64,000 nucleotides of DNA from UBA6770 sp965660875 (GTDB lineage: Bacteria; Bacteroidota; Bacteroidia; Flavobacteriales_G; Salibacteraceae). Within the stretch, counting starts at the first letter, position 1; every line of letters starts with the position of its first letter. The DNA lies in assembly GCA_965660875.1 (NCBI GenBank), contig CBFIBQ010000005.1, forward strand, positions 62,001-126,000. The letters run 5' to 3'. The notes under the pieces were generated by a model. The model worked only from the letters and a program-made list of their open reading frames with translations. It searched no databases and was not told the origin of the DNA. The translations under genes were made by a program, and so were the position numbers. This document shows positions 9,080 through 18,053 of this stretch, piece after piece.

Positions 9080-10036
9080 ATGAACGTAATCGACTCTATA
9101 AAAGAAGCTAAAGGTAAGACCTTGTTTAGCTTTGAAATTTTGCCTCCTTTAAAAGGAAGCAGTATTAAAAAACTCTATGCTGGAATCGATCCACTTATGG
9201 AGTTTAAACCTAGCTTTATCAACGTTACCTATCATAGAGAAGAGTACGTTTTTAAAAAACAAAGCAGTGGGTTACTTAAAAAAACGGCCACGCGTAAACG
9301 TCCCGGTACTGTTGGTATATGCGCCGCAATTCAGAATAAGTATAAAATTGAAGCGGTTCCGCATCTTACCTGTGGTGGTTTTAGTAAAGAAGAAACTGAG
9401 GATGCGCTCATAGATTTAAACTTTTTGGGAATAAACAATGTATTGGCTCTAAGAGGGGATCCCATAAAAACTGAGCCTAATTTTTTTGCCGAAGAGGGCG
9501 GTCATTCCTTTGCGAAGGAGTTGGTGGAGCAGATTGTTGATTTGAATAAAGGAAAATACATTAGTGATGAATTGGTAAATGCAGACCAAACCAATTTTTG
9601 TATTGGTGTAGCGGGTTATCCAGAAAAGCATTACGAGTCTATGAGTTTAAAAACCGACTTAAAACACTTAAAAGAGAAAGTGGATGCTGGCGCAGACTAT
9701 ATCGTTACTCAGATGTTTTTTGATAATAAGAAGTTCTTTGAATTTGAAAGTAAGTGCAGGGCAATGGGTATTGATGTCCCTATAATTCCTGGCTTAAAGC
9801 CGATTACAAGCAAACGACACATTTCCTTTATTCCCAAAACTTTTAATGTTGATTTTCCAGAGGATTTAGCAGACGCATTGGAGCAATGCAAGAATGACGC
9901 TGAAATAAGTGCTCTGGGCACAGAGTGGTGTATTGAACAATCCAAAGAATTAAAGGCGGCCGGAGTGCCTTCTTTACATTATTATACCATGGGAAAATCG
10001 AAAATTGTAAAGGAGATTGTTTCGGCTGTTTATTAG
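9080..10036 (+). CDS. metF: Methylenetetrahydrofolate reductase
   Basis: A 318-residue flavoprotein of the MTHFR TIM-barrel family that reduces 5,10-methylene-THF to 5-methyl-THF for methionine synthesis. FSFEILPP contains the conserved N-terminal glutamate, and NVTYHRE, ALRGDP, GVAGYPEKH and DYIVTQMFFDN match the FAD and folate binding segments. The start was placed at the ATG at 9080 rather than at a TTG 36 bases upstream, because a promoter -7 element lies between the two and the protein then begins MNVIDSIKEA as expected. The stop overlaps that of the convergent murI gene by four bases (TTAG). Confidence 0.94.
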   Translation: MNVIDSIKEAKGKTLFSFEILPPLKGSSIKKLYAGIDPLMEFKPSFINVTYHREEYVFKKQSSGLLKKTATRKRPGTVGICAAIQNKYKIEAVPHLTCGGFSKEETEDALIDLNFLGINNVLALRGDPIKTEPNFFAEEGGHSFAKELVEQIVDLNKGKYISDELVNADQTNFCIGVAGYPEKHYESMSLKTDLKHLKEKVDAGADYIVTQMFFDNKKFFEFESKCRAMGIDVPIIPGLKPITSKRHISFIPKTFNVDFPEDLADALEQCKNDAEISALGTEWCIEQSKELKAAGVPSLHYYTMGKSKIVKEIVSAVY

Positions 10037-10827
10037 CCTAGAACAAGTTGTTCCAGCTGAATTTTTTTTCCAAAGAAAAAACGAGTACTCAGCTCAAACG
10101 ACGTGGTAAGGTCTGAGACATAAAACTCATCTGGGCCAGTTAATTCAGTAGCGGTCAAGTTTAACTCTATCAGTGCAGTTTTTAAAGATGCTGCGATGGC
10201 CAAATTAGAATCCAATACTTGGACGCTCCTTCCATATATTGACTCAATTTCTGAATGGATAATAGGGTAGTGCGTACAGCCCAATAGCAAGGCTTTAATG
10301 TTTGACAAGGCATCATTAGTAAGGTACTCCTCAATAATGGTGGAGCTAATTTTGTCGTTAAAAAAACCCTCTTCAATCATCGGAGCTAAAAGGGGAGTGG
10401 TTAATGCTTTTACCTCACAACTTGACCTTAATTTGTGCTGATAAACACCACTGTTAATCGTGGCTTTGGTTCCAATTACTCCAACTGTTTGATTCTTGAA
10501 CTTTTGTTTAACGAAGTCGACCAATGGATCAATAACGTTCAGCACAATAGTATCTTTAGGTAGAGCGTTTACGGTGGTATCAAAGGCTACACTTGATGCG
10601 GAGTTACAGGCAATTAAAACTGCTTTGCAGCCTTTTCTAGCCATAAATCGACTGATTTTTTCACTGTAACGCTTGATAGATGCGGGCGACTTTTCACCAT
10701 AAGGTAAATGCAGGGTGTCACCAAAGTAGATAATCTGTTCATTTGGTAATAACTCCTTAACGGCTTTGGCAATTGTTAGTCCACCAATGCCAGAATCGAA
10801 TATTCCTATAGGTGCATTTCTAGTCAT
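10033..10827 (-). CDS. murI: Glutamate racemase
   Basis: A 264-residue cofactor-independent racemase that supplies D-glutamate for peptidoglycan. The N-terminal GIFDSGIGGLT and the two catalytic cysteines in ACNSAS and GCTHYP are present, as is YFGDTLHLPYG. The start was set at the ATG at 10825-10827; an in-frame TTG six codons upstream lies within the stem of a terminator-like hairpin and is unlikely. murI is the last gene after uppS-bamA-ompH-ompH, but the hairpin just before its start codon suggests that it is read only by read-through or from its own promoter. Confidence 0.94.
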   Translation of the reverse strand: MTRNAPIGIFDSGIGGLTIAKAVKELLPNEQIIYFGDTLHLPYGEKSPASIKRYSEKISRFMARKGCKAVLIACNSASSVAFDTTVNALPKDTIVLNVIDPLVDFVKQKFKNQTVGVIGTKATINSGVYQHKLRSSCEVKALTTPLLAPMIEEGFFNDKISSTIIEEYLTNDALSNIKALLLGCTHYPIIHSEIESIYGRSVQVLDSNLAIAASLKTALIELNLTATELTGPDEFYVSDLTTSFELSTRFFFGKKIQLEQLVLG

Positions 10828-10854
10828 AAAAAAGCCCCGAATCAACGAGGCTTT
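10828..10854 (-). terminator. Rho-independent-type terminator between ompH and murI
   Basis: On the minus strand a 9-base stem (arms 10846-10854 and 10831-10839, one G-U pair) with a 6-base loop is followed by a run of six T. It begins ten bases after the ompH stop codon and its T-run touches the murI ATG, so it can terminate the upstream operon or attenuate murI. Confidence 0.75.
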
Positions 10855-10863
10855 AAAAATAGG

Positions 10864-11385
10864 TTATTGAACTAAACCTAACTTCTTTTTTACCAGCGGC
10901 ATTAAATTGTCGCCTTCTGGATAATGTATCAATGCTCCTACACTTGAGTCAAAAACATAGGAATAACCGTTTTCTTTTGCCACTTCTTGGATTGCTTTTT
11001 TTGCTTTTTCAATTAGAGGTTCCATTAATGCACCTTCTTTTTGCTGCAAAGACTGTTGCGCTTTTTGCTGAAAATCCTGAATTCTTTTCTGCAATTCCAT
11101 AATTTCCTCTTCCTTCGATGCGCGAACTACCTCATTCATTACATTCACATTTGACTGGTAATCGGTATATTTTTTTTCGTACTCACCACTCATTTTCGTC
11201 AATTGAAGCTCAAGTTCCTGAGCAAACGACTTAAGCTTAGCTTCTGCTGTATCTCGCTCGGGCATAATTGTCAACAAATCATTGGAATTGATATGGCCAA
11301 ATTTCGGTGATTTTTGAGCAAAACTATTTGCAGATAAGGAAAGCAGAAGTATTCCAGTAAGCGCTATGTTCAGTAAATTTTTCAT
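10864..11385 (-). CDS. ompH: OmpH/Skp-family periplasmic chaperone (second copy)
   Basis: A 173-residue exported protein with a signal peptide ending near NSFAQ (residue 24) and a long charged alpha-helical middle (about residues 45-130), the tentacle-like coiled arm of Skp. GHINSNDLLTIMPE at the start and the C-terminal NGYSYVFDSSVGALIHY strand match the OmpH family. Skp holds unfolded outer-membrane proteins on their way to BamA. It is the second of two ompH genes immediately after bamA, 33 bases after the first, and is followed by a strong terminator-like hairpin. Confidence 0.9.
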   Translation of the reverse strand: MKNLLNIALTGILLLSLSANSFAQKSPKFGHINSNDLLTIMPERDTAEAKLKSFAQELELQLTKMSGEYEKKYTDYQSNVNVMNEVVRASKEEEIMELQKRIQDFQQKAQQSLQQKEGALMEPLIEKAKKAIQEVAKENGYSYVFDSSVGALIHYPEGDNLMPLVKKKLGLVQ

Positions 11386-11418
11386 TATTAAATTTTTAGG
11401 ATTGCGAATTTAAGTTTA

Positions 11419-11934
11419 TCATTTAGAATAGCCTAGCTTTTTGATAACCAAGTCAGTTTTATCATATCTAGACTGAGAATAAAGTATATTTGAGTTTCCA
11501 GCTAGGTCCATAATAATGGCGTAATTGTTTCGGGTAGCCAAATCTTGAAGCTCCTTATATATTTTATCCTGAAGTGGTTTCACTAATTTTTGCCGGGTTT
11601 TAAAAAGTTCTCCAGAGACACCAAATTTGTCCTTTTGAAATTTCTGAAGTTCTTTTTCTTTCATTGTAATTTCTTTTTCTCTTTTTTGTTTCAACTCCTC
11701 AGTAAGTAAAATTTTTTCAGCTTTATATTCCTGATAAAGCTGATCAATTTCAGCATATTTCTGTTCAATGGTTTCTTGCCATTTTTTTGACAATTTATCC
11801 AGCTCTTCTTGTGCCTCTGTATATTCGGGCATGCTTTCTAAAATAAGCTCAGTGTTCACATAACCAAATTTCTGGCCAAATGTGTAAGTGCTTGAAACAA
11901 AAAAGATTAATAAGGTTACTAGTAGCTTTTTCAT
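11419..11934 (-). CDS. ompH: OmpH/Skp-family periplasmic chaperone (first copy)
   Basis: The chosen ATG at 11932-11934 gives a 171-residue protein starting MKKLLVTLLIFF with a clear signal peptide ending near TFGQ. The frame is open for 35 more codons upstream, but those overlap the bamA coding region and lack signal-peptide character, so they were excluded. A long Lys/Glu/Gln-rich helical segment (about residues 40-120) follows, then the conserved NNYAIIMDLAG strand. The role is that of Skp: binding nascent outer-membrane proteins in the periplasm. The start lies 11 bases after the bamA stop, so the genes are co-transcribed. Confidence 0.9.
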   Translation of the reverse strand: MKKLLVTLLIFFVSSTYTFGQKFGYVNTELILESMPEYTEAQEELDKLSKKWQETIEQKYAEIDQLYQEYKAEKILLTEELKQKREKEITMKEKELQKFQKDKFGVSGELFKTRQKLVKPLQDKIYKELQDLATRNNYAIIMDLAGNSNILYSQSRYDKTDLVIKKLGYSK

Positions 11935-11945
11935 AACTGTAAAGA

Positions 11946-14576
11946 TTATAATTGTCCTAAATTCGCCCCAATCGTAAAGTGTATTTGAGATTGTTGCATT
12001 CCTGGTCGGGATTGAATATCGTCTAAGCGATACCCCCAATCTAAGCCCAAAAGACCAAACATTGGAAGGAATATACGCACGCCAATACCTGCCGACTTAT
12101 TTACATTAAAAGGTTGAAAGTTGCTAAAATCATTCCAAGTATTTCCCGCTTCGGCAAAGGTTAACATGTAGATGGTTGCATTAGGATTTAAGGATAGAGG
12201 ATATCTAAGCTCAGCGGTGTATTTTGCTATGGAAGTTCCGCCAGTAACTGGAGAAACCGACCCATCATCGTAACCTCTCAAAGCTATTATTTCTCTACCA
12301 TCAAGTTGAAATCCCGTTAAGCCAGATCCGCCTAGATAAAATCGCTCAAATGGAGCATGCCCAATATCTTCATTGAAAAATCCGAGAAATCCGACACCTG
12401 CTTTGGTTTTAAGCACTAAATTTTGGACAATGGGGGTATACCAGTCTACAGTGAACTTCCATTTGTAGTATTCTATCCATTTGTATTTCTGTTGTGATTC
12501 TAACAGTGCGTAATCGCGTCCATTCATTTTCGAATATGGTGGGGTAAATTGTAGACTCAGCTTTATGTCCGAACCAAGTTTGGGGTAAATGATTTGATCG
12601 AGTGAGTTTCTGTTTAAGGTTACTCTGTAAAAGAAGTTATTGGCGAACCCGTTATCAAAAATAAATGCTTGCCAATCGCGCATTTCGTAAGCTTGAAAAG
12701 CTAACTCATGGCGAAGAATAAAGTAATCGTCTGGCCATTTCAGTTGTTTCCCTAATCCAATAGATGCGCCTGTAATTTTTATGTGTCTTCGATTGGGGTT
12801 ATCAATTCGCTCTCCATTCAAATCAATTTTTGCTGCCTCACCGTTGGTCTGTACACTGTGGTAGCCCGATACGCTAAATGAAATAGGTTTTTTTCCGCCC
12901 AACCAAGGTTCTGTAAAAGACATGTTAATGCTACTGAACCAACGTCCACTGGTTTGTGCTCTTAGGCTTAAGGACTGTCCATCACCCGATGGTAGTGGCC
13001 TCCATTCATCTAGTTTTAAAACATTACGCAACGAGAAGTTTGTAAACACAATACCTGCTGTTCCTACAACTCGACCAGCACCAAACCCACCAGATAACTC
13101 AATTTGATCAGACGGTTTTTCGGCAACCGTATAGGAAATATCAACAGTACCATTTTCTGGATCGGGCAGTGGGTTTACATTCATAGCCTGAGGGTCAAAA
13201 TAACCAAGTACGGATAATTCCCTCTGAGAACGAATAATATCTGACCGACTAAATAGCGACCCTGGATAAGTTCTTATTTCGCGATAAATTACATGATCAT
13301 TAGTTTTGGTATTTCCACCTACAGATACCTTGTTTACAGTTGCTTGTTGTCCTTCGTAAATGCGAATCTCTAAGTCAACGGAGTCTTTATCGACATAAAC
13401 TTCAACAGGGGTAACTTGGAAAAACAAATAACCATCATCCATGTAAATAGAGGAGATGTCTTTACCGTTAGGGTCCATATACAATCTCTGGTCTAACAGT
13501 TCAGGGTTGTATACGTCGCCTTTTTCGATTGCCAATAGCCCTTGTAACATTGCTGTAGGAAACTTTGTATTTCCAACCCAGTTAATATTGCGGAAGTAGT
13601 ACTTGGGCCCTTCGTCAATTTTTATTTTTATTGAAACCGACTTTGGGTTGTTTTTTATTACCGTGTCGCTCACAATTTTTGCGTCACGATAGCCTTTCGA
13701 TTTGTACTTATCAATGATAAGCTTTTTGTCATCTTGATAGTTTTTTAGAATAAACTTTGCATTCTTGAATATGTTTAAGTGAATATTCTCAGTGAGATAT
13801 TCAATCATGACCTTACCCGCATGCAATGAGTCTTCCCAAGGCATTGAGGCTTTCGTCGTTTGTAAAATCATCTTATCAAATTCATAAAAAGGGTAGAAAA
13901 TACTCTTCTCCCGAGTTTCTTTCATCGCCTTCTTAATCTTGTAAGCTGTTAGCGCTTGATTGTCTTCAATGATGATCTCTTGAACTTTTACTTTGTCAAA
14001 TTTTTTAATTTTTATGTCAAAATAAACATGGTCAGGAAATTCTTTATCGTCTATTTGATTGATTGTAACTCGGGTATTTAGATAACCCTTTTCGGTAAAA
14101 TAGCGCTTAATGATATTTTGTGTACTCAAAAGCATTCCTTGAGTAACAATCTTTTCTTTATACAAGTCAATTTCATCTCGCAGATCGTTTGCTTCAGACT
14201 TTTTTACGCCACTGAACTTAAACCGAGATAATCGAGGTTGTTCCTTTACTTCAATTTCCAGGAATATAAAGTCACCTTGAATTTTAGTGTATCGAATTTT
14301 AACATCCTCAAATAAGCCTTGTTTCCAGAGTTTGGTAATGGACCTGGATATAACTTCACCGGGCACTGCCAGCTTTCTACCCACCTTTAATCCAGATAAA
14401 AGAATAAGTGCATTAGGGTCCAGCTTTTTGGTGCCCACTACTTCAATACCACCTATGCGATATTCTTTTGGGTTGGTATAGTCTATCTTACTTCCAGATC
14501 CCAGTATTTGCTGCGCCAATGACGTGTTCTCTATTGCGCAAAAACAGAGAAAAATAAGGATGAGCTTTCTAAACAT
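11946..14576 (-). CDS. bamA: Outer membrane assembly factor BamA
   Basis: An 876-residue Omp85-family protein: signal peptide, then about five POTRA domains (roughly residues 30-440) and a 16-strand-type barrel to the C-terminus. Barrel features include the GGSGLTGFQLDGRE and ALRGYDDG loop region, the family's RGF-type lid segment, and the terminal strand with G-x-x-L. BamA folds and inserts barrel proteins. The operon places it between uppS, whose stop overlaps its start by one base (TAATG), and two ompH chaperone genes, the standard Bacteroidetes order. Confidence 0.95.
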   Translation of the reverse strand: MFRKLILIFLCFCAIENTSLAQQILGSGSKIDYTNPKEYRIGGIEVVGTKKLDPNALILLSGLKVGRKLAVPGEVISRSITKLWKQGLFEDVKIRYTKIQGDFIFLEIEVKEQPRLSRFKFSGVKKSEANDLRDEIDLYKEKIVTQGMLLSTQNIIKRYFTEKGYLNTRVTINQIDDKEFPDHVYFDIKIKKFDKVKVQEIIIEDNQALTAYKIKKAMKETREKSIFYPFYEFDKMILQTTKASMPWEDSLHAGKVMIEYLTENIHLNIFKNAKFILKNYQDDKKLIIDKYKSKGYRDAKIVSDTVIKNNPKSVSIKIKIDEGPKYYFRNINWVGNTKFPTAMLQGLLAIEKGDVYNPELLDQRLYMDPNGKDISSIYMDDGYLFFQVTPVEVYVDKDSVDLEIRIYEGQQATVNKVSVGGNTKTNDHVIYREIRTYPGSLFSRSDIIRSQRELSVLGYFDPQAMNVNPLPDPENGTVDISYTVAEKPSDQIELSGGFGAGRVVGTAGIVFTNFSLRNVLKLDEWRPLPSGDGQSLSLRAQTSGRWFSSINMSFTEPWLGGKKPISFSVSGYHSVQTNGEAAKIDLNGERIDNPNRRHIKITGASIGLGKQLKWPDDYFILRHELAFQAYEMRDWQAFIFDNGFANNFFYRVTLNRNSLDQIIYPKLGSDIKLSLQFTPPYSKMNGRDYALLESQQKYKWIEYYKWKFTVDWYTPIVQNLVLKTKAGVGFLGFFNEDIGHAPFERFYLGGSGLTGFQLDGREIIALRGYDDGSVSPVTGGTSIAKYTAELRYPLSLNPNATIYMLTFAEAGNTWNDFSNFQPFNVNKSAGIGVRIFLPMFGLLGLDWGYRLDDIQSRPGMQQSQIHFTIGANLGQL

Positions 14577-15316
14577 TAACTTTTCAGTTGTTCGCTTATT
14601 TTACCAAACCGGCGTTCTCTATTCTGGTACTCATAAATAGCCTGCTTTAAATCGTTTCGGTTAAAGTCGGGCCATTTTTTTTCAAGAAAACAAAACTCAC
14701 TATACGCAACTTGCCAGAGTAAAAAATTACTTATTCTTTGTTCTCCACTTGTACGGATAATTAACTCTGGGTCTGGAGTTCCAGAGGTTGTCAAATAGCT
14801 TTCAAACACTTCAGCATCAAACTCGGCTTCTGACAATTTATTTTGCTTTACATCAACAATTATTTTTTTCACAGCTTCCGTGATTTCCCAGCGACTAGAA
14901 TAACTCAATGCAAGTATTAAATTCATACGTGTATTGTTCTTTGTTGCTTCTACTGTTTTTGCCAAGGAGTTTTGACAACTTTTGGGTAAGTCGTCCTGAT
15001 TGCCAATTGTAAGTAATCGAATGTTGTTTTTAGTTAGCGTTTTAAGCTCCTTTGTTAGAGAGGAAACGAGAAGTTCCATAAGTGCTTTGACTTCTAATTT
15101 GGGTCGTTTCCAGTTTTCTGTGCTAAAGGCATAAAGTGTTAGGTTTTTAACTCCAATTTCAGCACAGCCTTCTGTTGCTTCGCGTACTGCTTTTATCGCA
15201 CTTTTATGGCCAAAGATTCTGGGCTTACCTTGTCCTTTAGCCCATCTTCCATTGCCATCCATAATTATGGCAATGTGATTCGGAATATTGTCGCTATTTA
15301 ATTCAATATTTTCCAT
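14576..15316 (-). CDS. uppS: Isoprenyl transferase (undecaprenyl-diphosphate synthase)
   Basis: A 246-residue cis-prenyltransferase that makes the C55 lipid carrier for cell-wall and polysaccharide synthesis. IIMDGNGRWAKGQG near residues 17-30 holds the catalytic aspartate and the diphosphate-binding residues; FGHKSA, TLYAFSTENWKR and the C-terminal RTSGEQRISNFLLWQ with YSEF are all characteristic. The length is normal. It precedes bamA with a one-base start/stop overlap and has its own -7 element 39 bases upstream in addition to read-through from the DUF6089 genes. Confidence 0.96.
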   Translation of the reverse strand: MENIELNSDNIPNHIAIIMDGNGRWAKGQGKPRIFGHKSAIKAVREATEGCAEIGVKNLTLYAFSTENWKRPKLEVKALMELLVSSLTKELKTLTKNNIRLLTIGNQDDLPKSCQNSLAKTVEATKNNTRMNLILALSYSSRWEITEAVKKIIVDVKQNKLSEAEFDAEVFESYLTTSGTPDPELIIRTSGEQRISNFLLWQVAYSEFCFLEKKWPDFNRNDLKQAIYEYQNRERRFGKISEQLKS

Positions 15317-15354
15317 GAGTTCCTACCCATTCAAGATAGGTTTAAACCAGCGGG

Positions 15355-15362
15355 CAAATATA
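15355..15362 (-). promoter_or_regulatory. Bacteroidetes -7 promoter element upstream of uppS
   Basis: TATATTTG on the minus strand, a perfect consensus match, in the gap between the second DUF6089 gene and uppS, about 40 bases ahead of the uppS ATG. It would give uppS-bamA-ompH a promoter separate from the DUF6089 pair. Confidence 0.55.
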
Positions 15363-15367
15363 CTTTT

Positions 15368-16177
15368 TTATTGAGTGTTATAGCGGCAAAGGTTGGGATG
15401 CTTACCGAGTCTAACAGTTATTGTGAAAGTGGTATTTGTGTAGAAGTCATTTTTGTTTGGGTTACCTCTTTGTGTGCCCCAAATAGATCTTCCGTTTGTT
15501 TCAATTGTTCGATTAGAAAGAGCTTGGCCAGTTGTTGTTATTTTCGAGGGGTCGTCTGGGTAAGTGTTGCTTACATCGTCTATATAGTCGGTAAATGTTC
15601 GGCGTATTCCATATTCAAAAGCAAACATTACGCGGTGCGAAAATTTAAATTTGAATCCAACTCCAAAGGGTATCGAAAACTGTCCTCTGCTATAGGCGTC
15701 TGACTGTCCTTCTGTTTTTAGTTCGCGTAAATTATACTCATTACCGTTGAGCTCTGCTCGGGGATTAATGAAGCCTAAGGCAAAACCTCCGAACATATAC
15801 GGAGATATGTGATCTCGAATAATAAAGCTGTGGTACCTTAAAAAATTGAACTCGAATACGGCAGAAAATTCGTTAATCGGTGACTCAAAGGATAAGTTTC
15901 TATTCTGAATGGCAGGATTATTATTGTCTGCATCAGCGCCAGAAAGAGTACCGTTAAAATACCCTCCTTTAAATGCCCATCTAGGGTTTATTGGCTGTCG
16001 AACAATAATGCCCCATGATAAATGAGTGTGACCAGATGGAAACTGCCCTGTTTGATTTAAATCGCCGATATAATAGGATTGACCTACAAGTGCACCGACT
16101 TCTGTAAGCATTTGCGCAGATATAGAAATCCACGAAGAAAACAGGAAAAGAGTTGCTATAAAAGCCTTGCAAAGCAT
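15368..16177 (-). CDS. DUF6089-family outer-membrane barrel protein (second of a tandem pair)
   Basis: A 269-residue exported protein with a signal peptide ending near SISAQ. The rest shows alternating strands of a small outer-membrane barrel, starting EVGALVGQSYYIGDLNQ and containing the conserved-looking FAFEYGIRRTFTDYIDDVS, which is shared almost exactly with the neighbouring upstream gene. DUF6089 proteins sit directly before uppS-bamA in many Bacteroidetes, but no function is established; the context suggests an envelope-assembly role. The gap to its upstream paralogue is 11 bases. A C-terminal aromatic residue typical of BamA clients is not obvious, since the protein ends in a short polar tail. 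Confidence 0.8.
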   Translation of the reverse strand: MLCKAFIATLFLFSSWISISAQMLTEVGALVGQSYYIGDLNQTGQFPSGHTHLSWGIIVRQPINPRWAFKGGYFNGTLSGADADNNNPAIQNRNLSFESPINEFSAVFEFNFLRYHSFIIRDHISPYMFGGFALGFINPRAELNGNEYNLRELKTEGQSDAYSRGQFSIPFGVGFKFKFSHRVMFAFEYGIRRTFTDYIDDVSNTYPDDPSKITTTGQALSNRTIETNGRSIWGTQRGNPNKNDFYTNTTFTITVRLGKHPNLCRYNTQ

Positions 16178-16188
16178 TTCTCTAAAAT

Positions 16189-17082
16189 TTAGAAACGCGG
16201 CTTGAATGATTTACCTTTAAGGAGTTTGTAATTAACTGAGATTACAAAAGTTGCATAGAAATCTTTCAGTTTTTCACCGCCTCTACGCTCTCCGGCACCA
16301 GTCCAAGTAGGGTTTTCTCCTGGGTTAGGGTCTGCTAGGAAAGCAGCCTTGTCTCCATAAGCGTTTTTAATTGCAGTATTATCGTAGTAAACCGTACTCA
16401 CATCATCAATGTAATCCGTAAATGTTTTTCGCATGCCCAGTTCTGCACTGATACCCATTCTTTTTCCAAGAGAATATTTAGCTCCTAAGGTAAATGGAAT
16501 TGCTAAACCTATTCTACTGTATTTGTCTGGGTTACCGGGAAGCCCTTGACCTTCAGTTCCCAATGGCTGCAAAGCATAAAATTTCCCATCGGTATAGCGC
16601 CCTTTAGGGTTAAAGTAGATACCTGCAACTCCTATTCCAGCATAGGCTGAAATTTGAGAGAAAAACATAGAACTTGCACCTCTTAACTTAAAGACATGTC
16701 CAAACTTATCTTTTATAAAATAGTAACGGTACTGAGCAGAAAACTCCATTAAGTGCGTTCTAACATCAAAATTTCTATTTCTTCTTGCCTCGTTTGCAGC
16801 AAATTCGTCTTTGGCGGATAACATGGCATAGGTAAATTGCCCTATTACCGACATATCTTGTCTCAAGTAATAATTGTATCCAGCAGACCCTGCAAAACGA
16901 GTGGCTTTAAAGTTAATATCTCTTACTGTGTTTGTTGGCTCATCTGTTGCACCCCCAATGTCACCTAATAAGAAACTTGTGCCTATACCCCCGCTTATTT
17001 CCTGACGGTACGATTTCCACCGCTGGCCAAAAAGACTGGTGCAAACAACTGAAAGAATGAATATGGTAATTAATCTTTTCAA
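16189..17082 (-). CDS. DUF6089-family outer-membrane barrel protein (first of a tandem pair)
   Basis: A 297-residue exported protein: a signal peptide (MKRLITIFILSVVCTSLFGQ) then barrel-like strands beginning EISGGIGTSFLLGDIGGA. The segment ELGMRKTFTDYIDDVSTVYYD is the same signature seen in the next gene, so the two are tandem paralogues. The start codon appears to be TTG at 17080-17082; no ATG is in frame nearby and a -7 element lies 27 bases upstream. It heads the operon DUF6089-DUF6089-uppS-bamA-ompH-ompH. No enzymatic motif is visible and the function is unknown. Confidence 0.8.
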   Translation of the reverse strand: MKRLITIFILSVVCTSLFGQRWKSYRQEISGGIGTSFLLGDIGGATDEPTNTVRDINFKATRFAGSAGYNYYLRQDMSVIGQFTYAMLSAKDEFAANEARRNRNFDVRTHLMEFSAQYRYYFIKDKFGHVFKLRGASSMFFSQISAYAGIGVAGIYFNPKGRYTDGKFYALQPLGTEGQGLPGNPDKYSRIGLAIPFTLGAKYSLGKRMGISAELGMRKTFTDYIDDVSTVYYDNTAIKNAYGDKAAFLADPNPGENPTWTGAGERRGGEKLKDFYATFVISVNYKLLKGKSFKPRF

Positions 17083-17108
17083 AAAAAGGGCATTTCCTAA
17101 GTATGGTG

Positions 17109-17116
17109 CAAATATA
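17109..17116 (-). promoter_or_regulatory. Bacteroidetes -7 promoter element upstream of the DUF6089-uppS-bamA operon
   Basis: TATATTTG on the minus strand, a perfect TAnnTTTG match, 27 bases before the TTG start of the first DUF6089 gene. Confidence 0.6.
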
Positions 17117-17168
17117 AAAATCTGAATAGTTTTCTTACATTATTTTTATTAGACCAGAGCAGTGGCTC

Positions 17169-18050
17169 TTAATTTCGATGATCGAGACCCCAGTGCAGTT
17201 TTTGACGGATGGTTTGAATGAAAGTTTGTCCTTTTGTTTTTAGAAGTTGTATGTCAAATTGTCCTTTTTTTAATAAAAGGGTTGTGTTTGCATCCATTAC
17301 TTCCATTCTAGAGTCTAATGAGACTAAAAAGTTTTTACTTCGGCCTTCTACTGTCAATTTAACCTCCCTGTCATTAGGTATTACAATAGGTCTTGAATTG
17401 AGATTATGTGGTGATACAGGAGTTATTACAAAATTTTGTGCAGTAGGAAACAACATAGGGCCTCCGCAGCTTAATGAGTACGCAGTGGACCCTGTAGGTG
17501 TGCTTACTATTAGCCCGTCTGCCCAATATGTGTTCAGTAATTCACCATCAATAAACACATGTATACCAATCATACTCGAGGTGTCTTTTTTATGCACTAC
17601 CAGCTCGTTTAGAGCAAAGTTTGTTTTATCAAACAACCCTTCTTTGGTTGTTAGCTCGATGGTACTTCTTTTATTGATGGTATATTCCCCATTAAATAGT
17701 TGCTCCATAACCTGGCTAAACTCAGAGATTACGACCGTTGACAAAAAACCCAACCTACCTGTATTTACTCCTAAAATAGGAATTGCTCTCGAGCCAATAA
17801 GTGTTGCCGACTCTAAAATAGTGCCATCGCCTCCTATACTAATCAATAAATTGGTGCCTTCCTGAATATCTTCTCCTGCTGAGAAGGTGACCAATTCTTT
17901 TGGAAGGTCAATTTTATTTTTTAAATAGCTATAGAAAGGCTGAAATAACTGTATTTCACAGTTCTTAGAAACCAGTTGGTTAAATAACTCTTGAATTTGT
18001 GGGATATAGTCCTCTTTAAAAAAGCGTCCAAATATTGCAACATTCTTCAT
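17169..18050 (-). CDS. nadK: NAD kinase
   Basis: A 293-residue ATP-NAD kinase that makes NADP+. The GGDGTILES motif near residues 72-80 carries the catalytic aspartate, followed by NTGRLGFLS, the NELVVHKKD substrate segment and TPTGSTAYSLSCGGP, all diagnostic. The length is normal and there is no signal peptide. It starts three bases after the stop of the CBS-domain gene, so the two are co-transcribed and probably translationally coupled. The pairing of nadK with a CBS-domain gene and a divergent pdxJ is typical of Flavobacteriales. Confidence 0.95.
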   Translation of the reverse strand: MKNVAIFGRFFKEDYIPQIQELFNQLVSKNCEIQLFQPFYSYLKNKIDLPKELVTFSAGEDIQEGTNLLISIGGDGTILESATLIGSRAIPILGVNTGRLGFLSTVVISEFSQVMEQLFNGEYTINKRSTIELTTKEGLFDKTNFALNELVVHKKDTSSMIGIHVFIDGELLNTYWADGLIVSTPTGSTAYSLSCGGPMLFPTAQNFVITPVSPHNLNSRPIVIPNDREVKLTVEGRSKNFLVSLDSRMEVMDANTTLLLKKGQFDIQLLKTKGQTFIQTIRQKLHWGLDHRN

Positions 18051-18053
18051 AGG

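Noticed and set aside
11935..12039. N-terminal extension of the first ompH gene
   Set aside because: The extra codons overlap the end of bamA and would bury the signal peptide; the ATG at 11934 is preferred.
17218..17865. A 215-codon open frame on the plus strand across nadK
   Set aside because: It is a shadow of nadK, whose motifs are all intact on the other strand; the translated shadow has no recognisable domain.
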